Shown: positions 12,101 through 23,340, counted from the first letter of the stretch. The stretch is DNA of 64,000 nucleotides from Lasiosphaeris hirsuta (GCA_030549175.1 JAUKUA010000005.1:310001-374000), one strand, 5' to 3'. Notes: generated by a model not told the origin, from the letters alone. Program-made: numbers and translations.

Positions 12101-12562
12101 TGGGATGCCGCGTCAGGGCAATGCCTACAGACATTAGAAGGCCATGGCGGCTGGGTTCGGTCGGTCGCCTTCTCGCCAGATAGCCAGCGGCTCGCATCAG
12201 GCTCGGACGATCGCACGATTAAGATCTGGGATGCCGCGTCAGGGCAATGCCTTAAAACTAAAAATGTCGCTACACTAGTAACCTATATATCGTTTGATTG
12301 TACCAGCCATTACCTTATCACCAATGCTGGGCATATCGATATAGCTACAGCCATCACAGAAAACGCAATTCAGCTGGATGATCTAGTGGAGCAGGGGTAT
12401 AGCTTAGGACAGGACAACTCGTGGATTGCTTGCAATGGCAAGAATGTACTGTGGTTACCACCAGAATGCCGCCCGAGCTGTTCCGCTGTCCAAGGGCGGA
12501 TGATATCGATCGGCTGTTCATCGGGACGAGTTCTCACCATTGGCTTCTCGCGAGATGTTTAA
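9196..12562 (+). CDS. HET-NACHT-WD40 NLR protein (HNWD), short form with 4 WD repeats
   Basis: The CDS is join(9196..11481, 11531..12562), 1105 residues. The intron has GTAAGT, CTAAC and an ACATAG acceptor (49 nt) at the same place as in the upstream paralogue. The HET domain starts MRLLERDDTG and carries PPYAILSHTW, WVDTCCIDKS and RWFTRGWTLQEL. NACHT has Walker A GDPGKGKT at 308-315 and Walker B YLIIDALDEC around 409-418. A longer HET-NACHT linker (SKSEPTLDEADTR) than in the first copy is present. Only four high-identity WD40 units follow, with core QSVAFSPDSQRL, then the conserved tail with WLPPECRP and IGCSSGRVL. The role should be that of HET-E-type receptors, cell-death signalling on self/non-self contact. 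Four units plus the divergent tail may not close a usual seven-blade propeller, so this allele could be inactive, could assemble between molecules, or could use a separate specificity. The frame itself is intact. Confidence 0.92.
11771..12274 (+). repeat. Array of four 126-bp WD40-coding units
   Basis: Four consecutive 126-bp units encode 42 residues with core VQSVAFSPDSQRL, GSGDRTIKIWDA and SGQCLQTLEGH. They are more like each other than like the units of the upstream gene, which points to homogenisation within each gene. Confidence 0.93.
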
Positions 12563-13255
12563 TGTATTTTGAGTCTCTTTCACCTCATCCTCTATATTTC
12601 TTCTTTCTAGCTTGACACCAGAAGGGTCGGGAGGATGGGTTGCTTTATAGATAGAATTCTAGCATTTTCCATTAATGTTGAGATAACTTACCTGCTTTGC
12701 TTCGAGAAGGCAAAATGATGAGCTTCGATTCTCTTCCCGAAGCCACATATAACATAATGAAGGCGAATTAGCTGGTGGCGATGGCGCAATGTGTGCTGAC
12801 TTGCCTTGTAGTCAGGTGGGTTAGCACGTGATTAGTGCCGAAGAGGACACAAAGTCCTCTTGTGAGTCATCTTTCGCGGGGGAACAGATATCGCCACTTG
12901 CGCACGATTTGCCTTCACTCCACACCTTTCGGGCAATGGATTCAGACGACTACACAAACGATTGGTCCAGCGGTGAAAAATCCTAAATCCGTCTTTCGAG
13001 GAAAGTACCCGTCCATGACTTACAAGTACGGCGTGTGAATAAAAACGAATCGATACTGTCGTCGGCGCGTCCGTGCGTCTATATTACACGAGAAGAGTGC
13101 AAACGACAGGATGCCAATTTCGCTCCTAGCTGTATAGGTATTGATAGGTTTTGTTAACTATATTTCCTGAATTGATTGGATAACAACCAGCTTTCACACA
13201 CGATACGGTCTCTTTACTTTTTTATGTCACGGTGCGTGCCTTGAGTCCTGTGACT
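12563..13255. other. Intergenic, no gene recognised
   Basis: The stretch lies between the second NLR gene and the Fot1-like element. No coding or repeat structure was found. Confidence 0.5.
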
Positions 13256-13257
13256 TA

Positions 13258-13326
13258 AGTTAGGTGGGGGGGTAGCTGAACGGCACTGATCTAGAACATT
13301 CTGTATAAGCCGGGGCCACAACCAAC
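13258..13326. repeat. Left terminal inverted repeat of the Fot1-like element
   Basis: This 69-bp end begins AGTTAGGTGGGGGGGTAGCT and is nearly complementary to 16370-16438, with a few mismatches. The target-site TA is at 13256-13257. Confidence 0.88.
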
Positions 13327-13358
13327 ACCCCAAACAAAAGACGGCAAATCCTTCTATT

Positions 13359-16291
13359 CTACAAAACTTCAATACAATCTTCGATATCCCCTGAATCTTC
13401 TACTTCTTCCGTATCTTCCGACTCCTCTGTAGGACGTCCCACAGCTCTCTGAGCCTTACGAATAGTCTAGATATTCGCAAAGGTCGTATTTAGATCTTCC
13501 TCGACCTTCTTCCTCTTCCAGGCCCTCATCTCTTCAAGACAGTACTCTAGACTCTCGATCTTTCGTTTGCTGATAGCCAGTTCAAAGGCCTGTTCATCCA
13601 AAGCCTTGCCAACCTTCCTAAGGAAGAACCTGTCCCTTAGCATTACCTTGATAATACGTGTAAACTCCCTCGCCTACGTCACGTAATCGCACGCCTTTCT
13701 AGGAGTCCTCCATTGTACCTGATCATCTCCATAATCCTCCAAAATTAGTATACGGAGCGTACGGACCTCTGGAGTAACTTATATAACCCCAGGAGTACAT
13801 GGGATATTAGAATTTTTAAGGAGGAGTAGACTTATCAGGGGCTTCCTTACATTCAAGGGCCAAAGGCTAGATGCCAGCCATCTAGACCTAACATTGCTCT
13901 AAGTAATTATTTCTGTACGTGAAATCTGGTAACACTTTAGAATGGTACGTTTTCTAGTAATAGATAAGTCGTTAAAGGCATTGGTAAGAAGATCTTCGAG
14001 CCGTTTGTGATAAGTACGCTTCAAAGGGTTAATGTCACACTGGTAGGCTCACCTAGGTCAACAGGGTCACTGACCTCCTTGACCGAGCCACACACCAGCG
14101 GCACGAACCACACACAAGAAGCACATACCCATTGACCCACGATCACGTGGATAAGGGAACCATCACAGAGGATGGCCACAACGTGGCTCAACCTCGGGAC
14201 ATGATCCCACGCGTGGCTCATGGCCTATTCAGCCGGCACGCAGGTCAGCGGATTCTCCCAAGCACCCACGGGTCGCGACGGAACGCCCAGAACCACTCAC
14301 AAGCCAGAGCAGCCGTACAACGGATCTCGCCCGTGCTAGGCGACGTCATCAAACTTCAGATTTGTCATGAACAAGCCACTCAACCTCAGCATCGTGGTCA
14401 GGGCCTGCACAGTCAGCCCAGACCCTGCAGCTGGTCTTTCGAATCATGGACCTCCCCGCTATCGCTGGCATTCCTTTGGAAAACCTGGAACCCGACGTTC
14501 TCCGGAGTCTAGCTTCAGTGGTGACAGGTGGTCGCGACCCCCGCGTGTGAGTCACGAAGGGAACCGTTGCTGTGACAAACGCTAGCCTTGGGACTTAGCG
14601 GCTTGTGGCCAACGTAAGTACCAAGGACGTGAAGGAACACCTGCAGCAATGGACACCATGCCGCTAGAGCTGTATGGATAAGTACTAATACCGGCCATGG
14701 ACCGACGTGTGATGGGCCGGCTTCACTTGGCTTGTAGCCGCTGATTTGTAGGGCGCGAGGGACGGGCGGCTAGAAAGGAGATTCGGGACCGACGGGCGGT
14801 TAGGAGGATCCTTTAGGTATTTTGGTATCCTTGTATCTTGTACATAGCCTTCCATAAGTAGGACAGGTGCGCTGCGACGGATCCTCGAGAGGAAGAAGCT
14901 CCCCAGTTCTCTTTGGACAAACCTAGAAAGATTATCAGCTGAACTTCAGTGAAGCTGAGGGGTAATACAACCTTGTGAACCCTTCTGTTTCTCCTGACTT
15001 GCAACTGCGAAGCATTGTGTCTTATCTTCTGTTGGATCATTCCATCTCCCTGAACCTCCTTCTCCCTGGCTCTCCACCACTTTGCATTGCGACAGTTAAC
15101 TCCCTCACCGTTCTGTTCTAAACCTCTGAATCAGACCTTGTGCTTATTAGCCTTGCGAAGATCAAGTCCCTGAGTTCGTCGTGTGAAAGCTCTGAACTAG
15201 ACCAACAGCAATTGTCGGGGTGGTTCGCTGAACGGTTGAGTCGAGAGTTAGGAAAAGGTTAAAGCTCTGCAGTCTGACTCTTCAATTGATATCTCACCTT
15301 GTGGTTGTCACACCCCAGACCTCCGCGGGCTGGCCTGTGTCACAGTTAAATATAACTAAATCTAGAGGCTGGAGGACGTAGGAGGTATAGAGAGGTAAAT
15401 AAATGATATAGATGTTATTTATAAATACCTCCTACATATAATCAACGGTTATATAGCTACCGTAGCCGTCAATAATAAGGAGTTGTTTCTTAGAGAGGTC
15501 GGCCGGTTTAGTTAAGGGTATGAATACATGTTTTAGCCATTTAAGGCTTGTCTCGTCGGTAGTCTATCCATTTTTAGTTACTATGAAATACTAGTCCTTA
15601 AATGGCTTTATATCTAAAAGAAACTACTGTTATTACATACTTTTCTCCTTGAAAATAACTAGGGGGGGAGGTAACGGCTAGTCACTGAGATACACTCTAC
15701 AAAAGTAGTCTACGTACGGGTTTCAGGCTGTTTCTTCTGAAGTACCTTGAAGGTACGGCTTCTAATAACAAGGCTATTAGTCTCCCTACCTTCTATAATA
15801 CCAGACTCGTCCTTATTCCAGTGATTCTCTAGCTTGATCACTTTGATAGCTGGTATCTAGAAGTGGTTGAACTAAGTCCGAATTATTAACTCCGTGGCGT
15901 TGCTGATGCGAGTAGAATCGACCCTCTTGGCTCTCTGGGTCTTTAAAACTGGATTGCGGTTGATAAAGGCGCGGCACCATCCCCTTCTAAGTCATCGAGG
16001 GTCCCCCCTTTCAGCCAGGATGTGGCGTGTAAGCTCCCTGATCTGTACATGTGTAGGGGGGACCCTTAAGGCTTGTTGAAGAAGAACCTAGTTGGCCAAA
16101 CGTTCCTCCTGGGCCTGCGTAAGCCTTTGTTTGTCTTGATGAGTAACCTTTCGAGGTAGTGAGTTATGGAGACGGTTGTAAAGGGTGGAAGGTGGAATGT
16201 TCCACTTACGCGCGACCTTGCGTAGTCGACACGTTCTGACGGCTTCTTCGTAAGCCTTGCGGAGGTCTTCTTCGGTATATTGAATCTCCAT
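13359..16291 (-). pseudogene. Fot1/pogo-family DDE transposase relic
   Basis: Reading on the minus strand from 16291, the N-terminal helix-turn-helix is intact (MEIQYTEEDLRKAYEEAV, then VARKWNIPPSTLYNRL) and stops at a TAG near 16088. The frame then continues recognisably as a DDE_1 transposase, with WCRAFINRNPVLKTQRAKR, DESGIIEG and TFVECIS, broken by many TAG, TGA and TAA codons. After the nested element the C-terminal part resumes, with KRKKVEEDLNTTFANI and an acidic tail ending at 13359. The density of transition-type stops suggests repeat-induced point mutation or long decay. The protein would have catalysed cut-and-paste transposition at TA sites; it cannot be functional now. Confidence 0.85.
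14033..15344. mobile_element. Nested 1312-bp TG..CA insertion, probable solo LTR
   Basis: The insert begins TGTCACACTGG and ends GTGTCACA. It is flanked by a perfect 5-bp duplication GTTAA (14028-14032 and 15345-15349) and interrupts the transposase relic. TG..CA ends with short inverted termini and a 5-bp duplication fit an LTR left by recombination of a Ty3 or Ty1-type retrotransposon. It has no convincing reading frame. At 1.3 kb it is long for a solo LTR; a non-autonomous retroelement is the alternative. Confidence 0.7.
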
Positions 16292-16369
16292 TGAAAGAGG
16301 AAAGGAATGATGAAAAGGTGAAGAAAATTGGAAAAGAATTGGTTGAGTTATGAGCTTTTAATATTGAGG

Positions 16370-16438
16370 GTTGGTTGTGGCCCCTGCTTTTACAGAATGT
16401 TCTAGAGCAGTGCCGTTCCGTTACCCCCCCACCTAACT
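16370..16438. repeat. Right terminal inverted repeat of the Fot1-like element
   Basis: Complementary copy of the left end, terminating CCACCTAACT, followed by the target TA at 16439-16440. Confidence 0.88.
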
Positions 16439-16633
16439 TACATGCCGCGTAACCTCCCACGCGGCGATGATCTCATTGGTGCAACAGCAGCTCCAGAATT
16501 GGCAATTATTAGCGCCCCTTCTCCATGCCAAACCCCAAACTTGAACCTTGACGACCGTAGCCTTCCATCTCAAACACGTCTGCGACTTCCCCACTTTCCA
16601 GACATCCCACCACCATTCACCACCACCACCATC

Positions 16634-17152
16634 ATGGGTCGCTGGTCGCAACTCGACTCAGACGAGGCGCGCCTGCCCGAGGGCATGACGCGCATCGCCT
16701 ACGACGCCGACACCCAGGTTTACACATATCGTGACTCGGACGGAAGCCACTGGGAGACGGCGCCTGGCGTCCGCTACGGAACGCTGCGCCGCGTCGCCGC
16801 GACGCCACCACTTCCAGTCTTCGAAGGCAGCACTGAAGTCGATGGCGACGAGCCACCATACATATTATACGACGATGAGCACGCTAAAAAGACGTTCAAG
16901 GAGCTATGGTCGGCCCCACCACCGTTGGCAAAACCGGAAAAGGCGCATTTGAGGCGGTTTAGCTCGCTTTCAAGGACGGCACGCAGGTTTTTGCCGGAGT
17001 TGCTTCCTTTGTCTGGGGAGGCTTTTGCGGTCGACGAGTCCAAGGGAATGGAGGAGGAAAAGAGAGGTTTGGGGAAGAGACGATCGACGATTTCTGCTTT
17101 ATCTCGGGAGACAAAGGGCCATATCAAGCGGAGGTTGACAGAAAAGTCGTAG
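16634..17152 (+). CDS. Conserved small fungal protein of unknown function
   Basis: The 172-residue protein starts MGRWSQLDSDEARLPEGM and contains YDADTQVYTYRDSDGSHWE, an arrangement I recognise as recurring at the N-terminus of small Pezizomycotina proteins without a known role. The start at 16634 is preferred over an in-frame upstream ATG at 16442 because the conserved segment begins there and the extension has no conserved character. The C-terminus is basic and Ser/Arg-rich (RRFSSLSRTARRF, KRRSTISAL), which suggests phosphorylation or nucleic acid contact. No signal peptide or membrane segment is seen. The Fot1-like element ends about 200 bp upstream and may have displaced the original promoter. 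The frame is intact. Confidence 0.8.
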   Translation: MGRWSQLDSDEARLPEGMTRIAYDADTQVYTYRDSDGSHWETAPGVRYGTLRRVAATPPLPVFEGSTEVDGDEPPYILYDDEHAKKTFKELWSAPPPLAKPEKAHLRRFSSLSRTARRFLPELLPLSGEAFAVDESKGMEEEKRGLGKRRSTISALSRETKGHIKRRLTEKS

Positions 17153-18051
17153 TTAAGGGATCATAGGTATCCAAGTATCACGGTTAACACTAAGTTGGTA
17201 CAGCAGAATTGTTGTGATATCGCAGCAATGGTCTCAAAGTTCATTACATTCATTATAAGTTTTAGAGTGAGTCACAAGACAAAGATATCTGCGCCACGAC
17301 TCATGTTCAATGCAGCCTAGTCCAACGTGTGACTCGACCAAAATCAAACAAATGGGGCTAGTCGGTTTAAGTTATTTTATTCTCTCTTTTCGTGTGGCTA
17401 GCTTGGCATTTGGACTTTATTTGAGGATTTTCCGTGTCCTTTTTTGGGTTCGAGTCCACTCACGCACGCTGCTCTTGTTACGAATATCGATATGATCTTT
17501 GGAGTATTGAAAGCGGAGTTTTTAAGATTTGTGGGGAATCTTTTTATTTCACACGGTCTTTCAGCAATGAAACACGACATTTCTGGCATTTTGAGAGGAG
17601 TTCCTAGAATTTGACATGCTATTTTCGGTGTTTCTCAGGGCCTTCTGTTGGAAGCGGGACACTCCCAGGCGCACAGGCACAGGGACGCGCCTTGCACAGG
17701 CCAACAAGTCTATGCTCCAGCCCACCACCTATTTCCTGATTCAGATGCAAGCCCACTTCCTAGACCTTGTATCTCCTCACCATAGCAGTAGCGATAGCAA
17801 TTCATACCAATTGTCATTCTTCTTTTTGCACCTTCACAGACTCGTTAGAACTGCGCCACTTCCAGCATTTCGCAGGGTGTAAGATCTGTGCCACAGTCCG
17901 TGCACCGGCCCGTGTACCGGCCCGTGTCCCCACAGCCTTTCCTTTGGCTGCCCCGCCATCTTCAAGCACGCGCATCTCCAATTCTGCATGTCACACAGGA
18001 TTCTTGCCGGTTCCGCTTCACACCATTGCTAGTTCCGCTGCAGTGCACACC
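17153..18051. other. Intergenic, upstream region of the DUF6604 gene
   Basis: No gene is recognised. An open frame continues upstream of the ATG at 18052 as far as 17767, but lacks conserved sequence and is taken as leader. Confidence 0.45.
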
Positions 18052-20749
18052 ATGTCGCGGCCGACGAGCACCTACCAGCAGTACAAAGCTGACACAAGAC
18101 TTTTTGTGTCATGGCTTGCGACAACGGCCAAGGCGAATGGCTGGTCACAGCCGTCGGATTCGGCAGTCGCGTCCTCCCCGGCTGCTCCCTCTCCGGCTGC
18201 TCCCTCTTCAGCCGCTGCTCAATTAGGTGCCGACCGGGCTAGAGACAGCAAGAAGAGCAGGCGCCGAAAGAAGAGGGCGAACCCCGCACCAGACAGGCCG
18301 ACGCCAACCCACACGGTCGCGATTGACGACTTTGTGCCCATGGCCAACTTTGTTGTGGGCAAATCGGCAAGCCTTTCCTCCTCGATCGCCGACGTCCTCA
18401 ATCGAGTCATTCGACTTCGCGAAGGGTTTGCCAAACTCCTCCAACAGCGCGGCCTTATCAATCCCGAAGAAACGACGGCGAAAAACCACTCCTGCTTTGT
18501 CAACGTCCTAAAACGCGTTCGGGACATCTTGGGCGACGTTTACAGCCCCGCGAACGCGGATAACGGTGGGCCGCCGAGCTCCCCGCAGTGCCTTCCGACA
18601 ACCTTTGCAGCACTTTATGTGCACGAGCCCTCACAGGCATTTCTCGACGCTCCAGATGTCGCCCTTCAAGTTCCTGCCGCCGAATACGACATTGCCGAAG
18701 ATGAAGCCAGCTTGGAGGAAGATGCGCAGGTCGCCTTTGCGGCGCTCTTGTAGGACGTTTTGGCGCTCAGAGAGGAAGTCGGCAACCTTTGGCGGCAGAA
18801 ATACGTCAAGCGCACAGTCCATCTCGCCGCTGTCGCTGTTGCATCCAATACAGCGATAGATAGACCTCGTCCGCGAGATGGAAGGGGACACCATGCACAT
18901 TCTGGACCGCTTTGGAGGCGCCACCAAGTTCCACGCCGAGTATTATCACACCGTCGCCCTGGCCGAAGGCTAGGACCCAAACCACAGAGTGGCGGATGGC
19001 GATGAAATCAATGTCGACGCATACGACTTTTCCAAGAAGACAATCTACGAAGCGTACCATCTTCTGGATCAGTTCCGCGAGGCTTGCCGCCCCAAGGCGA
19101 GCCAGAGTGAACCTGGGCTCAGCAATGAAGTGGACGATAGTATCCCTGGAGCGAAAGAAGCCGCGGGTACTGGCAGAGATACGGTGATGCTGCCACTTTA
19201 CAATGGGCAGCCATACGGATGGTACGAACCGGAGAAGGCCGAGACTTGCCGTTCGTCACGCGACAAGTACAACCGAGACCGCGCCGGATTCGCAGAGATG
19301 CTCTCTGACACGGCCATTCTGGCCCACAAGCTCAAATGGAACAATGTCCAAGACGAGCTCACCCGTGGTGTCCGGCTCATCATGGCGGATCCATCCAGGC
19401 CCATACCGTTCTGGGTCGTCTTCACGGCACAGGTCTTGCTCGGCAACCTCGACATTTTGGGCGGTGAGGTCCACGGTACAATCCACCTTGACGTTTCGAA
19501 TATTAGTCGGTGGATCGATCGCCGCGATCGCCGTATGAAGGTCGCACTGAGCGAAATGGGCGGAAAACCCCGACCGCCAGGGTGGCCTGCCAAAAAGGAC
19601 GCCGCGCTAAGGAGGCTGCAGCAAGATGCGAATTCCCTCAAGAGAGATACCATCTCGAGGTGGAAGCGGCGACTGCGACCATCAATCGAGAGACCCGATA
19701 GCATCCTGATGGCTAGGAGCGCTGTCTTTGCAGGCGTCTTGGCGCACCACCTCCTGACGCTGTACCACACCACGGCCATCGCCTATGTCAATGCTTGGGG
19801 TGCCGTGTTTGCCATGAGCCAGCTAAACACCGCGGTAACTCGACTATCGTGGTTCAAGACTCGTCGCCGCCCCGAAGTTATGTGGACCGCCATGCTCCTT
19901 ATGGAGTTCATGCAGGACGAAACCCGGTTTTGGGTCGGGCAGGCACCCCAAGATATAAAGATCAAGGATTTTTGGAAACTGTGGTGTCTCTGCCAGGGGG
20001 TTTCACTCACTGACTTTGCCGCGTCAGACGGTGCCTTACCCGTTGCTGGCACAAGTCAGAACTCAGCACGTAACGCCAACCCACGCCGAGGACTCGTCGA
20101 ACTCGCCACTGTCTCGCTCCTATTTCGAGGACGTTTGGGAAATGATGCCACCGGCCGCGCCCGCGTCAACATGACCATGGAAGATGTGCGCAAGATCTTG
20201 GGCGAAGGCGACTCGTGGACCATAACCGAAGGCATCCCTGGCAGCGTCTCCGAGATGGTGTACAAAGACGCGAGAGCAAGCAGTCGGCCATTCCGGCAAG
20301 GCAGCTCGGACAACACACGGAGTCGCGGACGTGGGCGCCCCTCATTGACCCAGACAGACAACTTGACCCTGTCGCCGGCGCCGCTCATCAAAACCCTAGC
20401 AAGCGCACTACAGACAGAAATCGCAGAGCTACACTTTGATTATTTCGGATTACACTACTTTTATTGGGCGATTCTGAAGAAGATTAGGCGAAACTACGAT
20501 TCTCTGTTCAGGAAGGCCAACGAGAACAGGCCTGATTACAATGAGTCTGAAGCCCAGCTCCCCGAGTTGGTGGGAATCATCTTCCGCGCGGCTGCGGGTA
20601 AGGCGCCGGGGCTACCGACAAGGGATTGTATCGAGCTTCTGGACACAGTACCGAAGGGGCTAAGTGGGTTATTGGACAACGGGATGCATGAGCTGGTCGT
20701 AGATTCGCTGAGCAAATTAGGGATGGCGATAGAGTTCGAAGCATCATAA
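18052..20749 (+). pseudogene. DUF6604-domain protein gene, inactivated by two TAGs and a 4-bp duplication
   Basis: The protein begins MSRPTSTYQQYKADTRLFVSWLATTAKANGW, quoted here as the short core YKADTRLFVSWLA, the signature of the DUF6604 N-terminal domain of large fungal proteins. The expected conserved block IDDFVPMANFV follows. The frame meets TAG at 18751-18753 (codon 234) and continues recognisably with REEVGNLWRQKYV. At 18856-18863 ATAG is doubled and shifts the frame; removing one copy restores AIDLVREMEGD. A second TAG lies at 18971-18973, after which about 590 codons are open to 20749. About 900 codons are thus preserved with three lesions, so inactivation is recent, or the stops are bypassed. 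DUF6604 proteins have no established function. Introns cannot explain all three lesions, because conserved sequence runs straight through them. Confidence 0.75.
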
Positions 20750-21327
20750 TCATGGGAGAATGCCATGGGCAAATATTAACTTGGTTATACGGAGTAATGA
20801 ACTGGATTGTGATAGTGTTTCTTTCTTAGCCAAAGGCCGGCATCCAGGCCATTGACAATGCTGCTCAAGCCCCTCTCAGCCTTAAACCCCTCCCCCCTTC
20901 GTACATACAACCCCGAACACCGTGTACCTAGAATTTCCGACTTCTCCATTCCCCCCGCCCAAGTGGGTTTGGTTTTCGTCGAGACACTCGATAGGCTGAG
21001 GTTCAAGAAGAAGCAAAAGGCAGGCAAAAAGACATACAACACCAGGGATTCGCTGGTCGTCACCGACCCAACTACTAGTCTGGCCCTCACTGGCTTATCT
21101 ATGGGAGAGCGGACGGGATCCCGAGTTTTCCAGTAGGTATGGTCGTATGTGATAGACTGGGAACGGTGTTTGCCTTGTGTACCTTAGTTTGGCCAAGGTA
21201 TCTGGTTACAGTGGAGGAGAGTTCGCAATTCAACATCGATCTTGAAGATCACTTGAGCTATAACGTTGCTCAATTGAGGTCGACACCTCTTACTTCACAC
21301 GGCGCCTTTGAGACAACTTTCCACCCG
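20750..21327. other. Intergenic between convergent genes
   Basis: No supported gene. Overlapping frames of 94-101 codons on both strands (20785-21136) lack family motifs. Confidence 0.45.
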
Positions 21328-22164
21328 CTACTCCCAATCCTGCTGAGGCATGCCGCAATGATAGCTCTGACAAGCCGACACGGTGTGGATATACCGAATC
21401 AGCCCCTTTTCGACCCGAAACATGTGACTATCCGGCATCGGCCTCTCGGGATATGTCCGATCTAGCCCCGGGAACCCCATGAAGATAGACACCACCCCCA
21501 TCTCCTCATCCACGACATAGCGCCTATTTGTCACCTTAATCGTCGACGGAAACCCACCAATATCGCACGTATTCGCCGTCAGGTTCCCACGGCCGGTATA
21601 CGCCCCGCCCTCGAGGCGGGCACACGGCACCGCCATGGGGATGACGACGCTAACATTGTTCCACCGATCAAAGTAGGCGTCGCCGGCAGCCTGGACGACG
21701 GCGCGCGAGTCCCGCGCCCCCGCCGCGATCGGGTCCCACGACGTCTCGATTGAGTTCCAGTAGACGTATCCCGTCGCGTTGAAGGCCCAGTCGTCGCCGT
21801 CGGTCACGACCGAGTCGACCAGCGTGATGCGCTCCGCGTGGTTGAAGACGATGCGCGTGTGGATCACGTAAGGGTGCGGGTTGTCGGCCGCGATCAACTC
21901 CGTGAAGGTCGCGCATTGGACGGTGTCGTGGATGCTGCGGTTCGAGTTGAATTTTAGGGCGGTGGCGAGCACGCCCGTCTTGATGTCGAGGGGTTTGTCG
22001 TTCTCGATGTAGGTGAAGTTGTCGGCCAGGCGTGGTAGTGTGGGCGTACCAGCGGCTTGCGCCGCGACGTAGGCGTCGCTGGCTTGTTTGAGGAAGGAGC
22101 GGGAGCAGTGGCTGAGGGCTACTGATGCCAGCGACAGGCTGGACAAGAGGATGGTCGGTAACAT
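21328..22164 (-). CDS. Secreted DUF8021-type protein
   Basis: The 278-residue protein has a signal peptide (MLPTILLSSLSLASVALS) and a mature part typical of the fungal DUF8021 family, with FTYIENDKPLDI near the start and MFRVEKGLIRYIHTVSAC close to the end. Several N-glycosylation sequons (NFT, NRS, NAT, NVS, NLT) agree with secretion. The fold may be SnoaL/NTF2-like, judging from the terminal FRVEKGLIRYIH strand pattern; this is inference. No enzyme activity is known. It is a single exon with an ATG at 22164. It could be a cell-wall or extracellular enzyme accessory protein. Confidence 0.8.
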   Translation of the reverse strand: MLPTILLSSLSLASVALSHCSRSFLKQASDAYVAAQAAGTPTLPRLADNFTYIENDKPLDIKTGVLATALKFNSNRSIHDTVQCATFTELIAADNPHPYVIHTRIVFNHAERITLVDSVVTDGDDWAFNATGYVYWNSIETSWDPIAAGARDSRAVVQAAGDAYFDRWNNVSVVIPMAVPCARLEGGAYTGRGNLTANTCDIGGFPSTIKVTNRRYVVDEEMGVVSIFMGFPGLDRTYPERPMPDSHMFRVEKGLIRYIHTVSACQSYHCGMPQQDWE

Positions 22165-23340
22165 TTCTGAGTTGGTGCTACCGTGGTGGTATTCACGTTA
22201 TGGAGGACATAAACCCCTTTCCACGGGGGAACCTACGGGGGAATCTATGCTTTCACGGATGCTAGTTCTTGAAGTAAGAATTCCAGATATCTTGGCTGCC
22301 GATTTTTTCCCAAAAACAGCCCGGCTATTCTGTGCAAACACGCAGCTTAGCCGTTGCCTTCTATTGTTCTATTCTGCCGACTCTATTTCTCATATTTGGG
22401 TAAAATCAACAACGTCCAGAACCCCAAATCTTCGGGCTCCAAAACTTGTACCGACAGTGCGTTTGCTTGCGTGCAGACGCCGCCCGCTCATTCTTAGCCG
22501 TGGTGTTGGCGCACACTTGGCCGTGGGGCAAAGGAGTAGAGGCACTGGCGTTATAGGCGCATGTAGCCCAGCACCCTGGATGGTGAATGTTGATGGACAA
22601 GATGCAATTTCGGGCAGCAGCTGGGCTTTTGGACAATCTTTCCTACAAACTGCCTCAACCTGGTTGTCTGTCAAACATGTAGTGGGCTGAGCCGGGTGCG
22701 GAAAATGTGAGGGGAGGTTACCGAGGCTGTGGTTCTTCACACCTAATTAAAACTCGGATCCTGCTCAATCTATCGGCGCGGTCTTAGAGGCCCAGCCGAG
22801 CACTTGGGTCGCAAGATTCGAAGCGCAATCAATCCATATCTACCTCCTGTTGTGGTGCCGCACGGCCCGAGAGCTGTAAGAGCATTCAAGAAGCACAGGA
22901 GCGTTTGGCGCAAAGGAATTGGCATGCAAACTTTGATAGATTGGCAAAGTCAAGACATGAGAAAGACATGTCAATAACTTCTGCGCTTGCTTCAGGTCTT
23001 TGTTGTATGTTGCTTGGTGATGAAAAACAGGCCCAAATTCCCACAAATAGCGTTCCAAATCATCTTTATTGTGGTGTCATTAGGGCCCCGGCATCATGCA
23101 TCTCTCCTCTGGCACTCGCTACCTTTGATGTCATACCGGTGGTTGAATCCTAGATGAGATGCATTGAGTCAAAGGCCAACCTGGTTGTAGAACCCTCTCA
23201 GGGCGGTTCATCACATCTATTGTACCAAGACAGGATAAACGCACTGTGCCGCAGTTGTCAAGCTAGTAGCTTTGAAGCCTTCATAATGACACTCAACCAC
23301 GCAACCCTCTTGCTCGAAGGCGGTTGGAGCAGACGGCATA

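Larger units (their letters stand above)
13258..16438 (-). mobile_element. Degenerate Fot1/pogo (Tc1-mariner superfamily) DNA transposon with nested insertion
   Basis: Both ends carry 69-bp inverted repeats starting AGTTAGGTGGGGGGGTA, flanked by a TA duplication (13256-13257 and 16439-16440). The interior holds a decayed pogo-type transposase on the minus strand. The element is 3181 bp, but removing the 1312-bp nested insertion and one 5-bp duplicate leaves 1864 bp, the usual size of a Fot1 element. It lies about 200 bp upstream of the gene at 16634. Confidence 0.88.
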
